A stretch of DNA of 39,910 bases from Carboxylicivirga sp. (GTDB taxonomy: Bacteria > Bacteroidota > Bacteroidia > Bacteroidales > Marinilabiliaceae): the NCBI GenBank assembly GCA_025210475.1, contig JAOARW010000091.1:1-39910 (forward strand). Reading direction: 5' to 3'. Shown here one piece after another: positions 1 through 8,263 of this stretch (positions are counted from its first letter, which is position 1; every line of letters begins with the position of its first letter). The translations under genes and the position numbers were made by a program. The notes below the pieces were generated by a model. That model made no database searches. It was not told the origin of the DNA and was given only the letters and a program-made list of their open reading frames with translations.

Positions 1-394
1 AAAAGAACTTATAAAATTAAAAAAAGCCTCATAGGAGCCCTCAAATTAATCATTTTTCTACTTAGTTATATAGTAGGAGGATGATAAAATTTACTTGAGA
101 GTTCCATGTGACAAATGAAAGTAAATTATAAACACATGAAATTTAGCAAGTGAATATGGCCTTGGTAATTACAATACATACACTTTAGTCTATTCTATGT
201 TTTAAAAAAGCCCAAACATCTTTAATGCAATATCATTTAGGACTTAGCTCAAAAGAAGAAGCTAGCATCAAGGTGATAAAAAAAAATTATCAAGTGGGCC
301 TCTGTTTCTATCCGGCCTGCTTCGTTCATTTATTAACAATCTGAACTTTCATTGTTGCTTATTGTTTGTAGTTTGTAATTAAAAATTCATCAGT
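1..394. other. AT-rich intergenic region without a convincing gene
   Basis: No ORF of useful length is seen. The stretch is AT-rich. Positions 81-141 resemble the leader and first codons of the DUF4199 gene at 13117-13587 (28 nt with only two mismatches at 94-121, then an ATG at 136), but the reading frame from 136 stops after five codons. A short AT-rich inverted repeat lies around 272-292. No perfect TAnnTTTG promoter was found directly before the gene that starts at 395. Confidence 0.5.
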
Positions 395-1111
395 ATGTAC
401 AAAATACAATTATCGACTCTTCTTTTAATCATGTTCTTTTTATTGGCTTGCCATACCAATCAAAAGAAGGATAATAATGCGACAGTTTTTTTGACAAAAG
501 GGACCCATGAAGCTATTGCCAGTGAAGTGATTCAAACACCATCGTATACTTATATTTTAGCTAAGGAAAACAATGTAGAAAGTTGGATTGCGATTCCTAA
601 AAAAGAAGTTGTACAAGGACAATCCTTCTTTTATGATGAGGGATTGGAGATGAAAAACTTCGAGAGTAAATCATTAGGACGCGTTTTTGAAACTATCTAT
701 TTTGTACAAGACATCCGTGATACTGCGAATAAAACCAGTGCTAAAACGACAGGTAAGAAACTTAATAAAACATCAGGCATTGGGCAAAAAGACATATCTA
801 TTCAACAGCCTGACGGGGCATTAAGTGTGGCACAAATATATAAGAGTAAAGCCAAACATGGCGACCAACAAATTACAATCCGAGGTGAAGTTGTTAAAGT
901 AAATAATGGTATTATGGGAGTTAATTGGGTACATATTCAGGATGGCTCAAGCTATGATGGCGATTATGATTTAACCATTACCACACAGGAAGTTTGCCAG
1001 GTGGGTGAAGTGCATACTTTTGTTGGAAAAATAAGTTTAAATAAGGATTTTGGAGCAGGTTATAGTTACCCTGTTATTATGGAAGAAGGGGTAAAGTTAC
1101 ATAATCAGTAG
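395..1111 (+). CDS. Lipoprotein with C-terminal OB-fold domain
   Basis: Predicted outer-envelope lipoprotein of 238 aa. The N-terminus has a short basic region, a hydrophobic stretch and a lipobox LLAC with the acylated cysteine at residue 19. Residues about 150-235 look like a nucleic-acid-binding-type OB fold, with the typical pattern of GEVVKVN, then a MGVNWVHIQDG segment, then a GEVHTFVGKIS strand. In Bacteroidota such domains sit in secreted proteins of unknown substrate, so DNA binding should not be assumed. The middle part (about 60-145) is not recognised. The gene is AT-richer than most of the window. It converges with tag across a bidirectional hairpin. The start is the only ATG that leaves an intact signal peptide. 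Confidence 0.7.
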   Translation: MYKIQLSTLLLIMFFLLACHTNQKKDNNATVFLTKGTHEAIASEVIQTPSYTYILAKENNVESWIAIPKKEVVQGQSFFYDEGLEMKNFESKSLGRVFETIYFVQDIRDTANKTSAKTTGKKLNKTSGIGQKDISIQQPDGALSVAQIYKSKAKHGDQQITIRGEVVKVNNGIMGVNWVHIQDGSSYDGDYDLTITTQEVCQVGEVHTFVGKISLNKDFGAGYSYPVIMEEGVKLHNQ

Positions 1112-1138
1112 GCTAATAAATATATATGAAAATATTAC

Positions 1139-1163
1139 AAAAAGGCTTCCATAATCGGAGGCC
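1139..1163. terminator. Bidirectional intrinsic terminator between the lipoprotein gene and tag
   Basis: A 7-bp stem (1144-1150 with 1157-1163, one G-U pair on one strand) with a 6-nt loop. Read on the minus strand it is followed by five T residues just after tag. Read on the plus strand it is followed by CTTTATT. It suits both convergent genes. Confidence 0.7.
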
Positions 1164-1165
1164 CT

Positions 1166-1732
1166 TTATTCGTTTAGTTCGGCATATCGAAAACAACTTA
1201 TTACATGATCGTTAACCATACCGGTGGCTTGCATAAAGGCATAACAGATAGTTGAACCCACAAAAGAAAAGCCATCTTTCTTAAGTTGTTTGCTCATGCG
1301 ATCCGAAAGTTCCGAAGTAGCAGGAATATCTGCATCGGTTTTAAACTGATTTTGAATGGGCTGATAATTGACAAATTGCCAGATATATCGATCAAACGAA
1401 CCATGTTCTTTTTGAAGGCGCAAAAAGGTTTTCGCATTTTTAATGGCTGCATTAATTTTCATCCGGTTTCGGATAATACCGGCGTTTTGCAATAATTCGT
1501 TTACTTTATCTTCGTTATACATGGCCACTTTGTTGGCATCAAATCCATCAAAAGCTTCGCGAAAAGCATCCCGCTTATTTAAAATGGTTGACCAACTTAA
1601 TCCGGCTTGAAAACCTTCTAATATCAAAAACTCAAATAACTTATCATCATCGTGCAAGGGACTGCCCCATTCCCGATCATGGTATTCCATATATTTTTCA
1701 GATCCCTGGCACCAAATGCATCGTTCACTCAT
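1166..1732 (-). CDS. tag: DNA-3-methyladenine glycosylase I
   Basis: Base-excision repair enzyme that removes 3-methyladenine from alkylated DNA. At 188 aa it has the usual length of the family. It opens with RCIWCQG and the H-D-R-E-W-G block. The zinc ligands known for E. coli Tag can be placed at Cys5, His18, His176 and Cys180. The helix LILEGFQAGLSW carries Glu39, which matches the active-site glutamate of the family. The start at 1732 puts Cys5 at the expected place. The gene stands alone, with its own terminator downstream and the MITE-like element upstream. Confidence 0.95.
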   Translation of the reverse strand: MSERCIWCQGSEKYMEYHDREWGSPLHDDDKLFEFLILEGFQAGLSWSTILNKRDAFREAFDGFDANKVAMYNEDKVNELLQNAGIIRNRMKINAAIKNAKTFLRLQKEHGSFDRYIWQFVNYQPIQNQFKTDADIPATSELSDRMSKQLKKDGFSFVGSTICYAFMQATGMVNDHVISCFRYAELNE

Positions 1733-1824
1733 ATTATTGCTATTTAAATTTACAACTGTTCGTTAAGTTAAGGTATAATATTGAAAATACCCTGTTGATC
1801 TTGCCTGGCTTTTAATTATGATTT

Positions 1825-2011
1825 TAAGAAACTGTTTAAATTTTGTTTTTGTGAAACAACGTTCAGCGTAGCTAATTATCTTGAGTGAATTAAAGTTCTC
1901 AGGCAAGGAAAAAATGATGCGAATAGCATCGCTATTTAAAGAATTTTTGCAGCAGCATGAGAGGTTAATTCACCAAAATAAACCAAAGGATAAAACTTAA
2001 ACAGTTTCTAA
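1825..2011. mobile_element. MITE-like element with terminal inverted repeats and TAA flanks
   Basis: A non-coding element of about 181 bp bounded by inverted repeats: GAAACTGTTTAA at 1828-1839 and its complement TTAAACAGTTTC at 1997-2008. The similarity continues inward with mismatches. Both ends are flanked by TAA (1825-1827 and 2009-2011), which fits a 3-bp TNA target duplication as made by some IS5-family elements. The interior folds back: GTGAATTAA (1885-1893) pairs with TTAATTCAC (1965-1973), with a small GATGC/GCATC hairpin at 1916-1930. It encodes no transposase, so it would need one supplied in trans. The family assignment is an inference from the flanks. Confidence 0.6.
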
Positions 2012-2021
2012 GCATCTTACT

Positions 2022-2044
2022 AAAAAAGCGCCCTTTCGGACGCT
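2022..2044 (-). terminator. Intrinsic terminator of the M48 protease gene
   Basis: On the minus strand a 7-bp GC-rich stem with a GAAA tetraloop (2027-2033 with 2038-2044) is followed by six T residues. It begins five bases after the protease stop codon. Confidence 0.85.
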
Positions 2045-2048
2045 TCTC

Positions 2049-2864
2049 TTATTTCTTGTAATATTTTAATGCTTCGGGCATATAGGCCCGGAGATTTCGT
2101 ATGCGTGTGTCATCGGCCGGGTGAGTACTTAAGAATTCAGGTGGTTTTTGTCCACCCCCTTGTGCCATTCGCTCCCAAAAAGGAACGGACGCTTCAGGAT
2201 TATAGCCAGCCATGGCCATAAAAATCAAACCCATTTTATCGGCTTCGGTTTCGTGGGTACGCGAATAGGGCAGCATAAATCCCACTTGCGATCCTAAACC
2301 AAAGGCCGCCATATAAATCGCTTTCGTTTCTTCCGGCTTTTCATTGATTGCCACCGACAGGGCCGCTCCTCCCATCTGAACACCCATTTGGTGACTCATA
2401 CGCTCGTTACCATGCTTGGCCACCGCATGGGCAATCTCGTGTCCCATTACTACAGCCAATCCTTCTTCATTTTTTGTAAAAGGCAAAATACCGGTATAAA
2501 AAACCACCTTGCCACCGGGCATGCACCAGGCATTAGGCACATCTTCGACCACCAGGTTAAATTCCCACTGAAAATCTTTGATGTGTTCCGAATAACCATT
2601 GTCTTTCATGTATTGCTCAACTGCCGCAGCAATACGTTTACCCACACGCTTCACCATGGCCGTCTGTTCCTTATTAGTCGAAAGCTTGTGCTCCTTCAAA
2701 AATTGGTCGTACTGGCTAAAGCTCATGGCCATCATCTCCGAATCGGAAACCAGATTCAGTTGTTTGCGCCCCGTAATCGGAACCGTTGAACAAGCATATA
2801 CAAAGGCCATTAATAACACTGAAGCAATCAGTACCGGCCATTTGTTTCTCATTTTATTCATCAT
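2049..2864 (-). CDS. M48-family metallopeptidase, lipoprotein
   Basis: Predicted periplasmic zinc protease anchored as a lipoprotein, related to the BepA/LoiP branch of M48 that works in outer-membrane protein quality control. The signal sequence ends in a VYAC lipobox with Cys25. The zinc-binding HEIAH is at about residues 142-146 and the third-ligand motif ETEAD at about 206-210. The block after the HExxH matches the family. The protein is 271 aa, close to single-domain M48 lipoproteins, with no TPR extension. A TAnnTTTG element (2909-2916, minus strand) lies about 45 bp upstream. Its true substrates are unknown. Confidence 0.9.
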   Translation of the reverse strand: MMNKMRNKWPVLIASVLLMAFVYACSTVPITGRKQLNLVSDSEMMAMSFSQYDQFLKEHKLSTNKEQTAMVKRVGKRIAAAVEQYMKDNGYSEHIKDFQWEFNLVVEDVPNAWCMPGGKVVFYTGILPFTKNEEGLAVVMGHEIAHAVAKHGNERMSHQMGVQMGGAALSVAINEKPEETKAIYMAAFGLGSQVGFMLPYSRTHETEADKMGLIFMAMAGYNPEASVPFWERMAQGGGQKPPEFLSTHPADDTRIRNLRAYMPEALKYYKK

Positions 2865-2908
2865 CTAATTAGTATTAATTTTTATCGATATTCATACATC
2901 TACTCTAA

Positions 2909-2916
2909 CAAAAATA
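2909..2916 (-). promoter_or_regulatory. Putative promoter -7 element of the M48 gene
   Basis: The minus strand reads TATTTTTG, a perfect TAnnTTTG. A possible TTG -33 element lies 22 bp further upstream (2939-2941). The predicted transcript start near 2902 gives a leader of about 38 nt. Confidence 0.5.
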
Positions 2917-3118
2917 AAGCATTATCGGCAAACAATCTCAATATTTAACGAAGCATTCCACATAAAACTACAGGCCGATATACAATTCCTTTTCAACAAC
3001 CAATTAAAGCTCCGTTTTGTTGAAGACTTAATTGATATAAAATCGCTTTTAATTGATTCAACTTTAAAATACATCCAACCCACTAAGCCAATAAATAAAT
3101 CAATCCCAGGTTAATAGA

Positions 3119-3149
3119 TTGACAGCACTTCAAAACTGATCTAATTTTG
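3119..3149 (+). promoter_or_regulatory. Promoter of the secreted-protein gene
   Basis: TTG at 3119-3121 and TAATTTTG at 3142-3149, separated by 20 bp. This matches the Bacteroidota -33/-7 arrangement. The expected transcript start near 3156 supports translation from the ATG at 3180 rather than from the upstream in-frame TTG. Confidence 0.65.
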
Positions 3150-3179
3150 CTAGATATCAATCTTTTAAACTCTCTAATC

Positions 3180-3707
3180 ATGAAACGGATTTTAGCTTTA
3201 TTAATTATCGGTTTAACAGTTTCTTTGGCCTATAGCCAGGAAAAATTTAAGGTCCCCAACTTAACGGATGCACACAAACATCATCGACTAGCCTCTCAAT
3301 TCTGCTTTGTTATGATCGTAGGTGCTGATTATGCCAAGAAACAAGGCGATTCCATGGAGGCTTATGCTAAGCACTTAGGTAACCTGGCCAAAACCACATG
3401 GAAAAAAGAAGGTGGCTTTGATGCTTTTGCTAAAGGAACTCTGTACAATTGGGCATCATTCCGGCATTCGACCACTCCTTCAATGGTAATCATCAAACAG
3501 TCGGATGATTTTATCCAATTTAGAACGCCTTCGAATTTAATTAAAAACTGGTTTAAGGATGGTGACCTATTTGAAATGTCGTTTGAAGATGTTTTGACCG
3601 TACTCAATATTGCTCACAAAATTATTGCCGATCACCTGGGCGTCACCTATGAGCAAAAAGTTGTAGGTGATAATTGGATTGAAGTAACGATTGCTAAAAA
3701 AGAATAG
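3180..3707 (+). CDS. Secreted protein of unknown function
   Basis: A 175-aa protein with an N-terminal signal peptide: MKRILALLIIGL-type start and probable cleavage after AYSQ at about residue 20. The frame extends upstream, but the ATG at 3180 gives the clean signal peptide and lies downstream of a good promoter. The mature part is helical with aromatic residues (HHRLASQFCFVMIVGADYAKK; FDAFAKGTLYNWASFRHS) and has no catalytic motif I can identify. A distant link to the L-2-amino-thiazoline-4-carboxylate hydrolase family is possible, but I do not see enough to claim it. The next gene follows in the same direction after 122 nt. Confidence 0.7.
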   Translation: MKRILALLIIGLTVSLAYSQEKFKVPNLTDAHKHHRLASQFCFVMIVGADYAKKQGDSMEAYAKHLGNLAKTTWKKEGGFDAFAKGTLYNWASFRHSTTPSMVIIKQSDDFIQFRTPSNLIKNWFKDGDLFEMSFEDVLTVLNIAHKIIADHLGVTYEQKVVGDNWIEVTIAKKE

Positions 3708-3829
3708 TGCCATTTGATGGTCTCCGAAGACGCTCTTTTAGGGGGCCTTCTGAGATTTTTAAAGTTTTATTTGAGAAACCAATGTTTTTCCTTTATTTGG
3801 TGCCCTTGAAATATTGGAAAAAAGAATTC

Positions 3830-4708
3830 ATGAACATTCTCTTAAAGAACCATTTAAAACTGCACTTCGTCGTATTACTTTATGGCTTCACGGCCATTTT
3901 GGGTAAACTCATTACACTGCCGGCTCCACAAATGGTTTGGTACCGCATGTTTATAGCTTTTGTGGTTCTGGGGGGATTTATCTGGCTAAAAAAAATACCG
4001 CTTAACATTGGCCATCGACAAATCCTTAAAATCATGGGCGTTGGTTTGGTGGTTGCCTTTCACTGGATCACTTTCTTTCATGCGGTTAAAATATCCAATG
4101 TGTCGGTTACCTTAGGTTGCATGGCATCCACTACCCTTTTCGCCAGTTTCCTGGAACCCATCCTGTTTCGCAAGCGTATCAAATGGCTCGAAGTGTTGAT
4201 TGGTCTGCTCATTATTGGTGGTTTATACCTGATATTTCAGTTTGAGTTAAGTTATTGGAAAGGCATCATTACTGCACTCATCTCGGCCTTTTTAGCCGGA
4301 TTATTTACCGTACTAAACAAGTACTTTATCGATAAGCACCACCCGGTTACCATTAGTTTTTATGAGATGATCAGTGGTTTTATCAGCATTGGCATCTTTC
4401 TGGTGATAACAGATGTATTACCGGCTAATCTGTTAAAACCAAATACATCGGACATTATCTTCCTTTTAATTCTAGGTATTGCCTGCACTGCATATGCCTT
4501 TGTGGTAGCTGTGGATGTTATGAAAATACTATCGGCCTATTCAGTGGTACTGGCCATTAATATGGAACCCGTTTATGGCATATTATTGGCCTTTCTCTTT
4601 TTCGGGCAAAGCGAATTGATGTCGATGGGTTTTTACCTGGGTACCATTGTTATTCTGGCGGCCGTATTCCTTCATCCTATTTTGGAGAAAAAGTTTATCA
4701 AGCAATAG
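3830..4708 (+). CDS. EamA-family (DMT) transporter
   Basis: A 292-aa inner-membrane permease of the drug/metabolite transporter superfamily, with about ten hydrophobic segments in two EamA halves. The opening LKLHFVVLLYGFTAILGKLI and the second-half segment AYSVVLAINMEPVYGILLA are characteristic of the family. The open frame reaches back to a GTG at 3707, but the extra 41 residues are basic and non-membrane. The ATG at 3830 starts right before the first membrane segment, so I chose it. The substrate cannot be read from the sequence (family members export amino acids, purines or drugs). Confidence 0.85.
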   Translation: MNILLKNHLKLHFVVLLYGFTAILGKLITLPAPQMVWYRMFIAFVVLGGFIWLKKIPLNIGHRQILKIMGVGLVVAFHWITFFHAVKISNVSVTLGCMASTTLFASFLEPILFRKRIKWLEVLIGLLIIGGLYLIFQFELSYWKGIITALISAFLAGLFTVLNKYFIDKHHPVTISFYEMISGFISIGIFLVITDVLPANLLKPNTSDIIFLLILGIACTAYAFVVAVDVMKILSAYSVVLAINMEPVYGILLAFLFFGQSELMSMGFYLGTIVILAAVFLHPILEKKFIKQ

Positions 4709-4722
4709 TAAACTTGATTCCT

Positions 4723-4730
4723 TACTTTTG
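4723..4730 (+). promoter_or_regulatory. Putative promoter -7 of the SDR-photolyase operon
   Basis: TACTTTTG, a perfect TAnnTTTG, 37 bp before the start codon at 4768. No good -33 TTG at the usual spacing. Confidence 0.45.
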
Positions 4731-4767
4731 TTAGTGAACAATCATTGTTTTACGAGCTTAAGTTTAT

Positions 4768-6183
4768 ATGAGGATTTTATTAACTGGTGCCAACGGATAC
4801 ATAGGAAAGCGATTACTGCCTGCCCTGGTTCAAAAGGGGCATTTTGTTGTGTGCATGGTGCGCGACAGATACCGCTACCACCTGCCGGAATCGCTCAATG
4901 CCTTTACTGAAATCGTCGAAGCCGATTTAAGCAAACCCGCCTCGCTCAAAAACATACCCCCCGACATTGATGTGGCCTATTACCTGGTGCACTCCATGTC
5001 GAACGATAAAAACTACGTTGACAAAGAAAAAGCATCGGCCGTTAATTTTCGTGCAGCATTGGCCAATACTCAGGTAAAGCAAGTCATTTTTCTGAGTGGC
5101 ATCATTAATGAGCAAAAACTATCGCCACATTTGCAATCGCGTAAAAACGTTGAACTAGAGCTGGCCAAAGGCAAGTATGCCCTGAGCACTTTGCGGGCAG
5201 GTATTATTATTGGAGCCGGAAGCGCATCTTTTGAAATCATCCGCGATTTGGTTGAGAAGCTCCCGATAATGGTCACACCCAAATGGCTTAATACCTTGTG
5301 TCAGCCCATCGCCATATCCGATGTCATATTGTTTTTACTCGCGTGTGCCGGTAATGCTTCAACCCACAATAGGAACTTCGATATCGGGGGGCCAGACGTT
5401 GTTAGCTATAAAGAAATGCTTTTGGGCTTTGCCGAGGCCCGCCTGCTGAAACGCTACATTTATGTGGTGCCGGTGATGACCCCCAAACTGTCGTCGTACT
5501 GGTTGTATTTTATTACCTCAACCTCCTACCGGCTGGCAACAGCATTGGTCGATAGCATGAAAGTGGAGGTTATTTGCCGCGATCATGCCATCAATGACTT
5601 GCTCAATATCAAACCAATCTCCTACGCGGAAGCCTTAAAAGCTGCTTTTAGCGAAATCAAGGACGAACAAATGATATCCAGCTGGAAAGATGCTTTGGTG
5701 GTTAGCAATCATGATTTTAAGCTATCCGACTTTATTGAAGTGCCCACATTTGGCTGCTACATCGATCAACGCCAGCGTAGGGTGAATAAAAAACATGTGA
5801 CACTGGAAAAGATATGGCGCATCGGCGGCCTGTCGGGCTGGCATTTTGCCACCTGGCTATGGAAACTGCGGGGTTTTATTGACCTTCTGTATGGCGGTGT
5901 GGGGCTTCGGCGCGGTCGAACGCACCGCACCAAGATTGAAAGTGGCGATGTAATTGATTTTTGGCGTGTTGTATATGCCAACAAAGCCGAAGGCCGACTA
6001 TTACTGTATGCCGAAATGAAGCTGCCCGGCGAGGCCTGGCTCGAATTCAAGCTGGTGGAAGATCAATTGACCCAAACGGCTACCTTCCGACCAAAAGGAT
6101 TGTTGGGCCGACTGTATTGGTTATCGGTGCTGCCCTTTCACCATTTTATTTTTAACGGACTCATAAAAAAACTAGCTAAATAA
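4768..6183 (+). CDS. SDR-family NAD(P)-binding protein with DUF2867 domain (YbjT-like)
   Basis: A 471-aa protein with an atypical short-chain dehydrogenase/NmrA-like Rossmann domain at about residues 1-250. The nucleotide-binding motif GANGYIG is at 7-13, and YYLVHSM and VIFLSGI mark later strands. Residues about 330-471 form a DUF2867 domain, with the conserved run of W-LRG-D---GG-G-RRGR followed by GD-IDFWRV and LLLYAEMKLPG. E. coli YbjT has this architecture; its reaction is unknown. The usual catalytic YxxxK is not evident, as in other atypical members. The stop overlaps the photolyase start by one base (TAATG), so the two are probably translationally coupled. Confidence 0.85.
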   Translation: MRILLTGANGYIGKRLLPALVQKGHFVVCMVRDRYRYHLPESLNAFTEIVEADLSKPASLKNIPPDIDVAYYLVHSMSNDKNYVDKEKASAVNFRAALANTQVKQVIFLSGIINEQKLSPHLQSRKNVELELAKGKYALSTLRAGIIIGAGSASFEIIRDLVEKLPIMVTPKWLNTLCQPIAISDVILFLLACAGNASTHNRNFDIGGPDVVSYKEMLLGFAEARLLKRYIYVVPVMTPKLSSYWLYFITSTSYRLATALVDSMKVEVICRDHAINDLLNIKPISYAEALKAAFSEIKDEQMISSWKDALVVSNHDFKLSDFIEVPTFGCYIDQRQRRVNKKHVTLEKIWRIGGLSGWHFATWLWKLRGFIDLLYGGVGLRRGRTHRTKIESGDVIDFWRVVYANKAEGRLLLYAEMKLPGEAWLEFKLVEDQLTQTATFRPKGLLGRLYWLSVLPFHHFIFNGLIKKLAK

Positions 6184-7469
6184 TGACTAAAATAACCATT
6201 CACTGGTTTCGGCGAGATTTACGATTAACAGATAATCGGGCACTAAATGCAGCCCTAATGAGCCAATCGCCCGTATTGCCGCTCTTTATTTTTGATGATA
6301 AAATACTTGATGAACTGCCCAAAGAAGATGCCCGGGTAACTTTTATTCATCAACAGTTGGAACAGATCAACAAGCTACTAAAAGAAAAGCACGGCAGCAG
6401 CCTGCTGATAAAAAAAGGTAATCCGCTTAGTATCTGGAAAGATTTGCTTGAGCAATATACCATTGAAAGTGTTCATTTTAACCGCGACTACGAACCCTAT
6501 GCCTTAGATCGTGATGGAGATGTAGAAGAATTGCTAATGGCAAATAATATAAACGTGATAACTCATCAGGATCATGTTATTTTCGAAGCCGATAAAATCC
6601 TTAAAAAAGACAATACGCCCTACACCATTTATACACCGTATAAAAAACAATGGCTGAATCATTTCAACAGGCAAATGGTCGAAACAGTAACCATCAGTTC
6701 TTCTAATTTTACTCACCATCAGTTCGATTTTCCAAACCTGGAAACTCTTGGCTTTAAAAAGTCTTCGATCCAGGTTCCGGATTATAAATTGGATCAACTG
6801 GATCGTTATGCTGCTGAAAGGGATTTTCCGGCTCTGGAAAGCACCAGCATGCTGGGCACTCATCTGCGCTTTGGAACAGTCAGTATCCGACAAATTATTA
6901 GTCAATTAAATCAGCAGCACGAGGTGTTTTTGAGCGAACTCATCTGGCGCGAGTTTTTTATGCAGATTATGGTGCACCATCCACGGGTTATCACCAATAA
7001 CTTTAAGCCTGCCTACGATGCCATTCCCTGGCGCAATAATGAGCAAGAATTTAAACGCTGGTGCGAAGGCACAACGGGTTTTCCGATGGTGGATGCCGGC
7101 ATGCGCGAACTCAAGCAAACAGGCCTGATGCACAACCGTGTGCGAATGGTGTGTGCCAGTTTCCTTTGCAAGCATCTGCTCATTGACTGGCGATGGGGCG
7201 AAGCCTATTTTGCTAAAAAACTATTGGACTTTGAGCTGGCCTCAAACAACGGCAATTGGCAGTGGGCAGCCGGCACCGGTTGCGATGCTGCGCCTTATTT
7301 CAGAGTTTTCAATCCCATGGAACAACAAAAGAAGTTTGATCCTGATTTAAAATACATTCGCAAATGGGTGACCGAGTTCGATAGCTTATCATACCCGACT
7401 CCAATCGTCGATCATCGCACAGCACGACTCCGGGCAATTGATACCTATAAAACGGCATTAAAAAGCTAA
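6183..7469 (+). CDS. phrB: Deoxyribodipyrimidine photolyase (cryptochrome/photolyase family)
   Basis: Light-driven repair of cyclobutane pyrimidine dimers, using FADH2 and an antenna chromophore. The 428-aa protein has an N-terminal alpha/beta photolyase domain (ITIHWFRRDLRLTDNRAL, about 1-130) and a C-terminal helical FAD domain. The C-terminal signatures are TGFPMVDAGMR at 298-308, MHNRVRM at 316-322 and NNGNWQWAAGTG at 355-366. It is slightly shorter than E. coli PhrB (472 aa) but seems complete. The start overlaps the preceding stop. The motifs fit a class I CPD photolyase better than a cryptochrome, though the antenna pigment cannot be inferred. Confidence 0.93.
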   Translation: MTKITIHWFRRDLRLTDNRALNAALMSQSPVLPLFIFDDKILDELPKEDARVTFIHQQLEQINKLLKEKHGSSLLIKKGNPLSIWKDLLEQYTIESVHFNRDYEPYALDRDGDVEELLMANNINVITHQDHVIFEADKILKKDNTPYTIYTPYKKQWLNHFNRQMVETVTISSSNFTHHQFDFPNLETLGFKKSSIQVPDYKLDQLDRYAAERDFPALESTSMLGTHLRFGTVSIRQIISQLNQQHEVFLSELIWREFFMQIMVHHPRVITNNFKPAYDAIPWRNNEQEFKRWCEGTTGFPMVDAGMRELKQTGLMHNRVRMVCASFLCKHLLIDWRWGEAYFAKKLLDFELASNNGNWQWAAGTGCDAAPYFRVFNPMEQQKKFDPDLKYIRKWVTEFDSLSYPTPIVDHRTARLRAIDTYKTALKS

Positions 7470-7721
7470 ATTAGTATTGAGCACATGAGTATCGAGATTC
7501 AAGACTAAAACCTCAAGTGGAACGAGGAGTAACAAAATTTAAATAACTTGTTGGTTAGTTTTGCCCTGTAAGCGCCTAAACTGACTCTCTTTATTCATAT
7601 TCAACCCAGATGTCGACTTCGCCTAGTGTACAGAATGTTAGATGCGATTGCCGGGCTAAAAATCATAAAAAAAGGTTGCCACTAATGACAACCTCCATTC
7701 ATTCATAACTCAATTCTTTAA
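7470..7721. other. Intergenic region between convergent photolyase and NifX-like genes
   Basis: No gene seen. Positions 7473-7507 hold a loose direct-repeat-like run (TATTGAGCACATGAGTATCGAGATT). The only clear structure is the minus-strand terminator at 7667-7694. Confidence 0.4.
7667..7694 (-). terminator. Intrinsic terminator of the DUF134 operon
   Basis: On the minus strand AGGTTG (7694-7689) pairs with CAACCT (7678-7673) and is followed by seven T residues. It lies about 28 bp beyond the NifX-like stop codon. Confidence 0.8.
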
Positions 7722-8087
7722 TTAATGCGTACACTCGTGCCCTTCGCCATGCGTATGTTCACAGCCAATACCTGAATCAACCACTTCGTTGCGCAGGTAG
7801 GCTTCTGCAACTTCTTTGGTTGTTCCCTCACAACCTCTTACCACCTTAATACCACTTGCCTGGATTTTATTCAATGCTCCGGCTCCCATGTTACCGGCCA
7901 GCATTACCTCAACTCCACGATCTTTTAATTCTGGAATGATATTGGTTTTGCAGCCACAACCTTTTGGCGACGGTACAGCCTCTGAACCTACAATCTGATT
8001 ATTCTCTACGGTGTAAATCGTATACGCCTCACAATGTCCAAAGTGACTATCAACCATGTCACCCCTTGTCGGAATTGCCATTTTCAT
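7722..8087 (-). CDS. NifX/NifB-type dinitrogenase iron-molybdenum cofactor-binding domain protein
   Basis: A 121-aa single-domain protein of the NifX/NafY/MTH1175-like family (PF02579 type), which binds or carries metal clusters. The N-terminal strand MKMAIPTRGDMVDSHFGHCEAY is typical, including the FGHCE motif. SPKGCGCKTNI carries a cysteine pair and GAGALNKI marks the conserved helix. The tail CEHTHGEGHECTH is rich in His and Cys and probably binds metal. No nitrogenase genes are present, so a role in nitrogen fixation is unlikely. In other genomes these proteins occur with DUF134 regulators, as here. The start lies 29 bp inside the preceding gene. Confidence 0.88.
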   Translation of the reverse strand: MKMAIPTRGDMVDSHFGHCEAYTIYTVENNQIVGSEAVPSPKGCGCKTNIIPELKDRGVEVMLAGNMGAGALNKIQASGIKVVRGCEGTTKEVAEAYLRNEVVDSGIGCEHTHGEGHECTH

Positions 8088-8262
8088 AACTTCTGTCTCC
8101 TATCTTTTTTAAATATAATTGATGATGATAACTTCCTTCCCGCATTAAAGCACGTCCACATTCGGGGCACGTTTTATTTCGGCAAGGTTGCTTTTTTACA
8201 TGTGGATATTTTGTATTGCAATGCACACAAATACAATAACCATTATATTGCTGGTCTTCCAT
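8059..8262 (-). CDS. Small Cys-rich (zinc ribbon or rubredoxin-like) protein
   Basis: A 67-aa protein with two cysteine clusters: CxCxxC at Cys10, Cys12 and Cys15, and C----CxxC at Cys27, Cys32 and Cys35. The segment CPECGRALMREGS is characteristic of small proteins found beside NifX-like genes. It likely folds round zinc or iron, and a carrier or partner role for the NifX-like protein is an inference. It starts one base after the DUF134 stop and its last codons overlap the NifX-like start, so the three genes form one tight operon. Confidence 0.8.
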   Translation of the reverse strand: MEDQQYNGYCICVHCNTKYPHVKKQPCRNKTCPECGRALMREGSYHHQLYLKKIGDRSYENGNSDKG

Positions 8263-8263
8263 C

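Noticed and set aside
14..45. Minus-strand terminator at the left window end (GGGCTCC-GAGGC then T run)
   Set aside because: The arms pair over only three consecutive bases, too weak to support.
2388..2868. Plus-strand ORFs opposite the M48 protease gene
   Set aside because: They are antisense shadows of a well-supported gene and show no protein motif.
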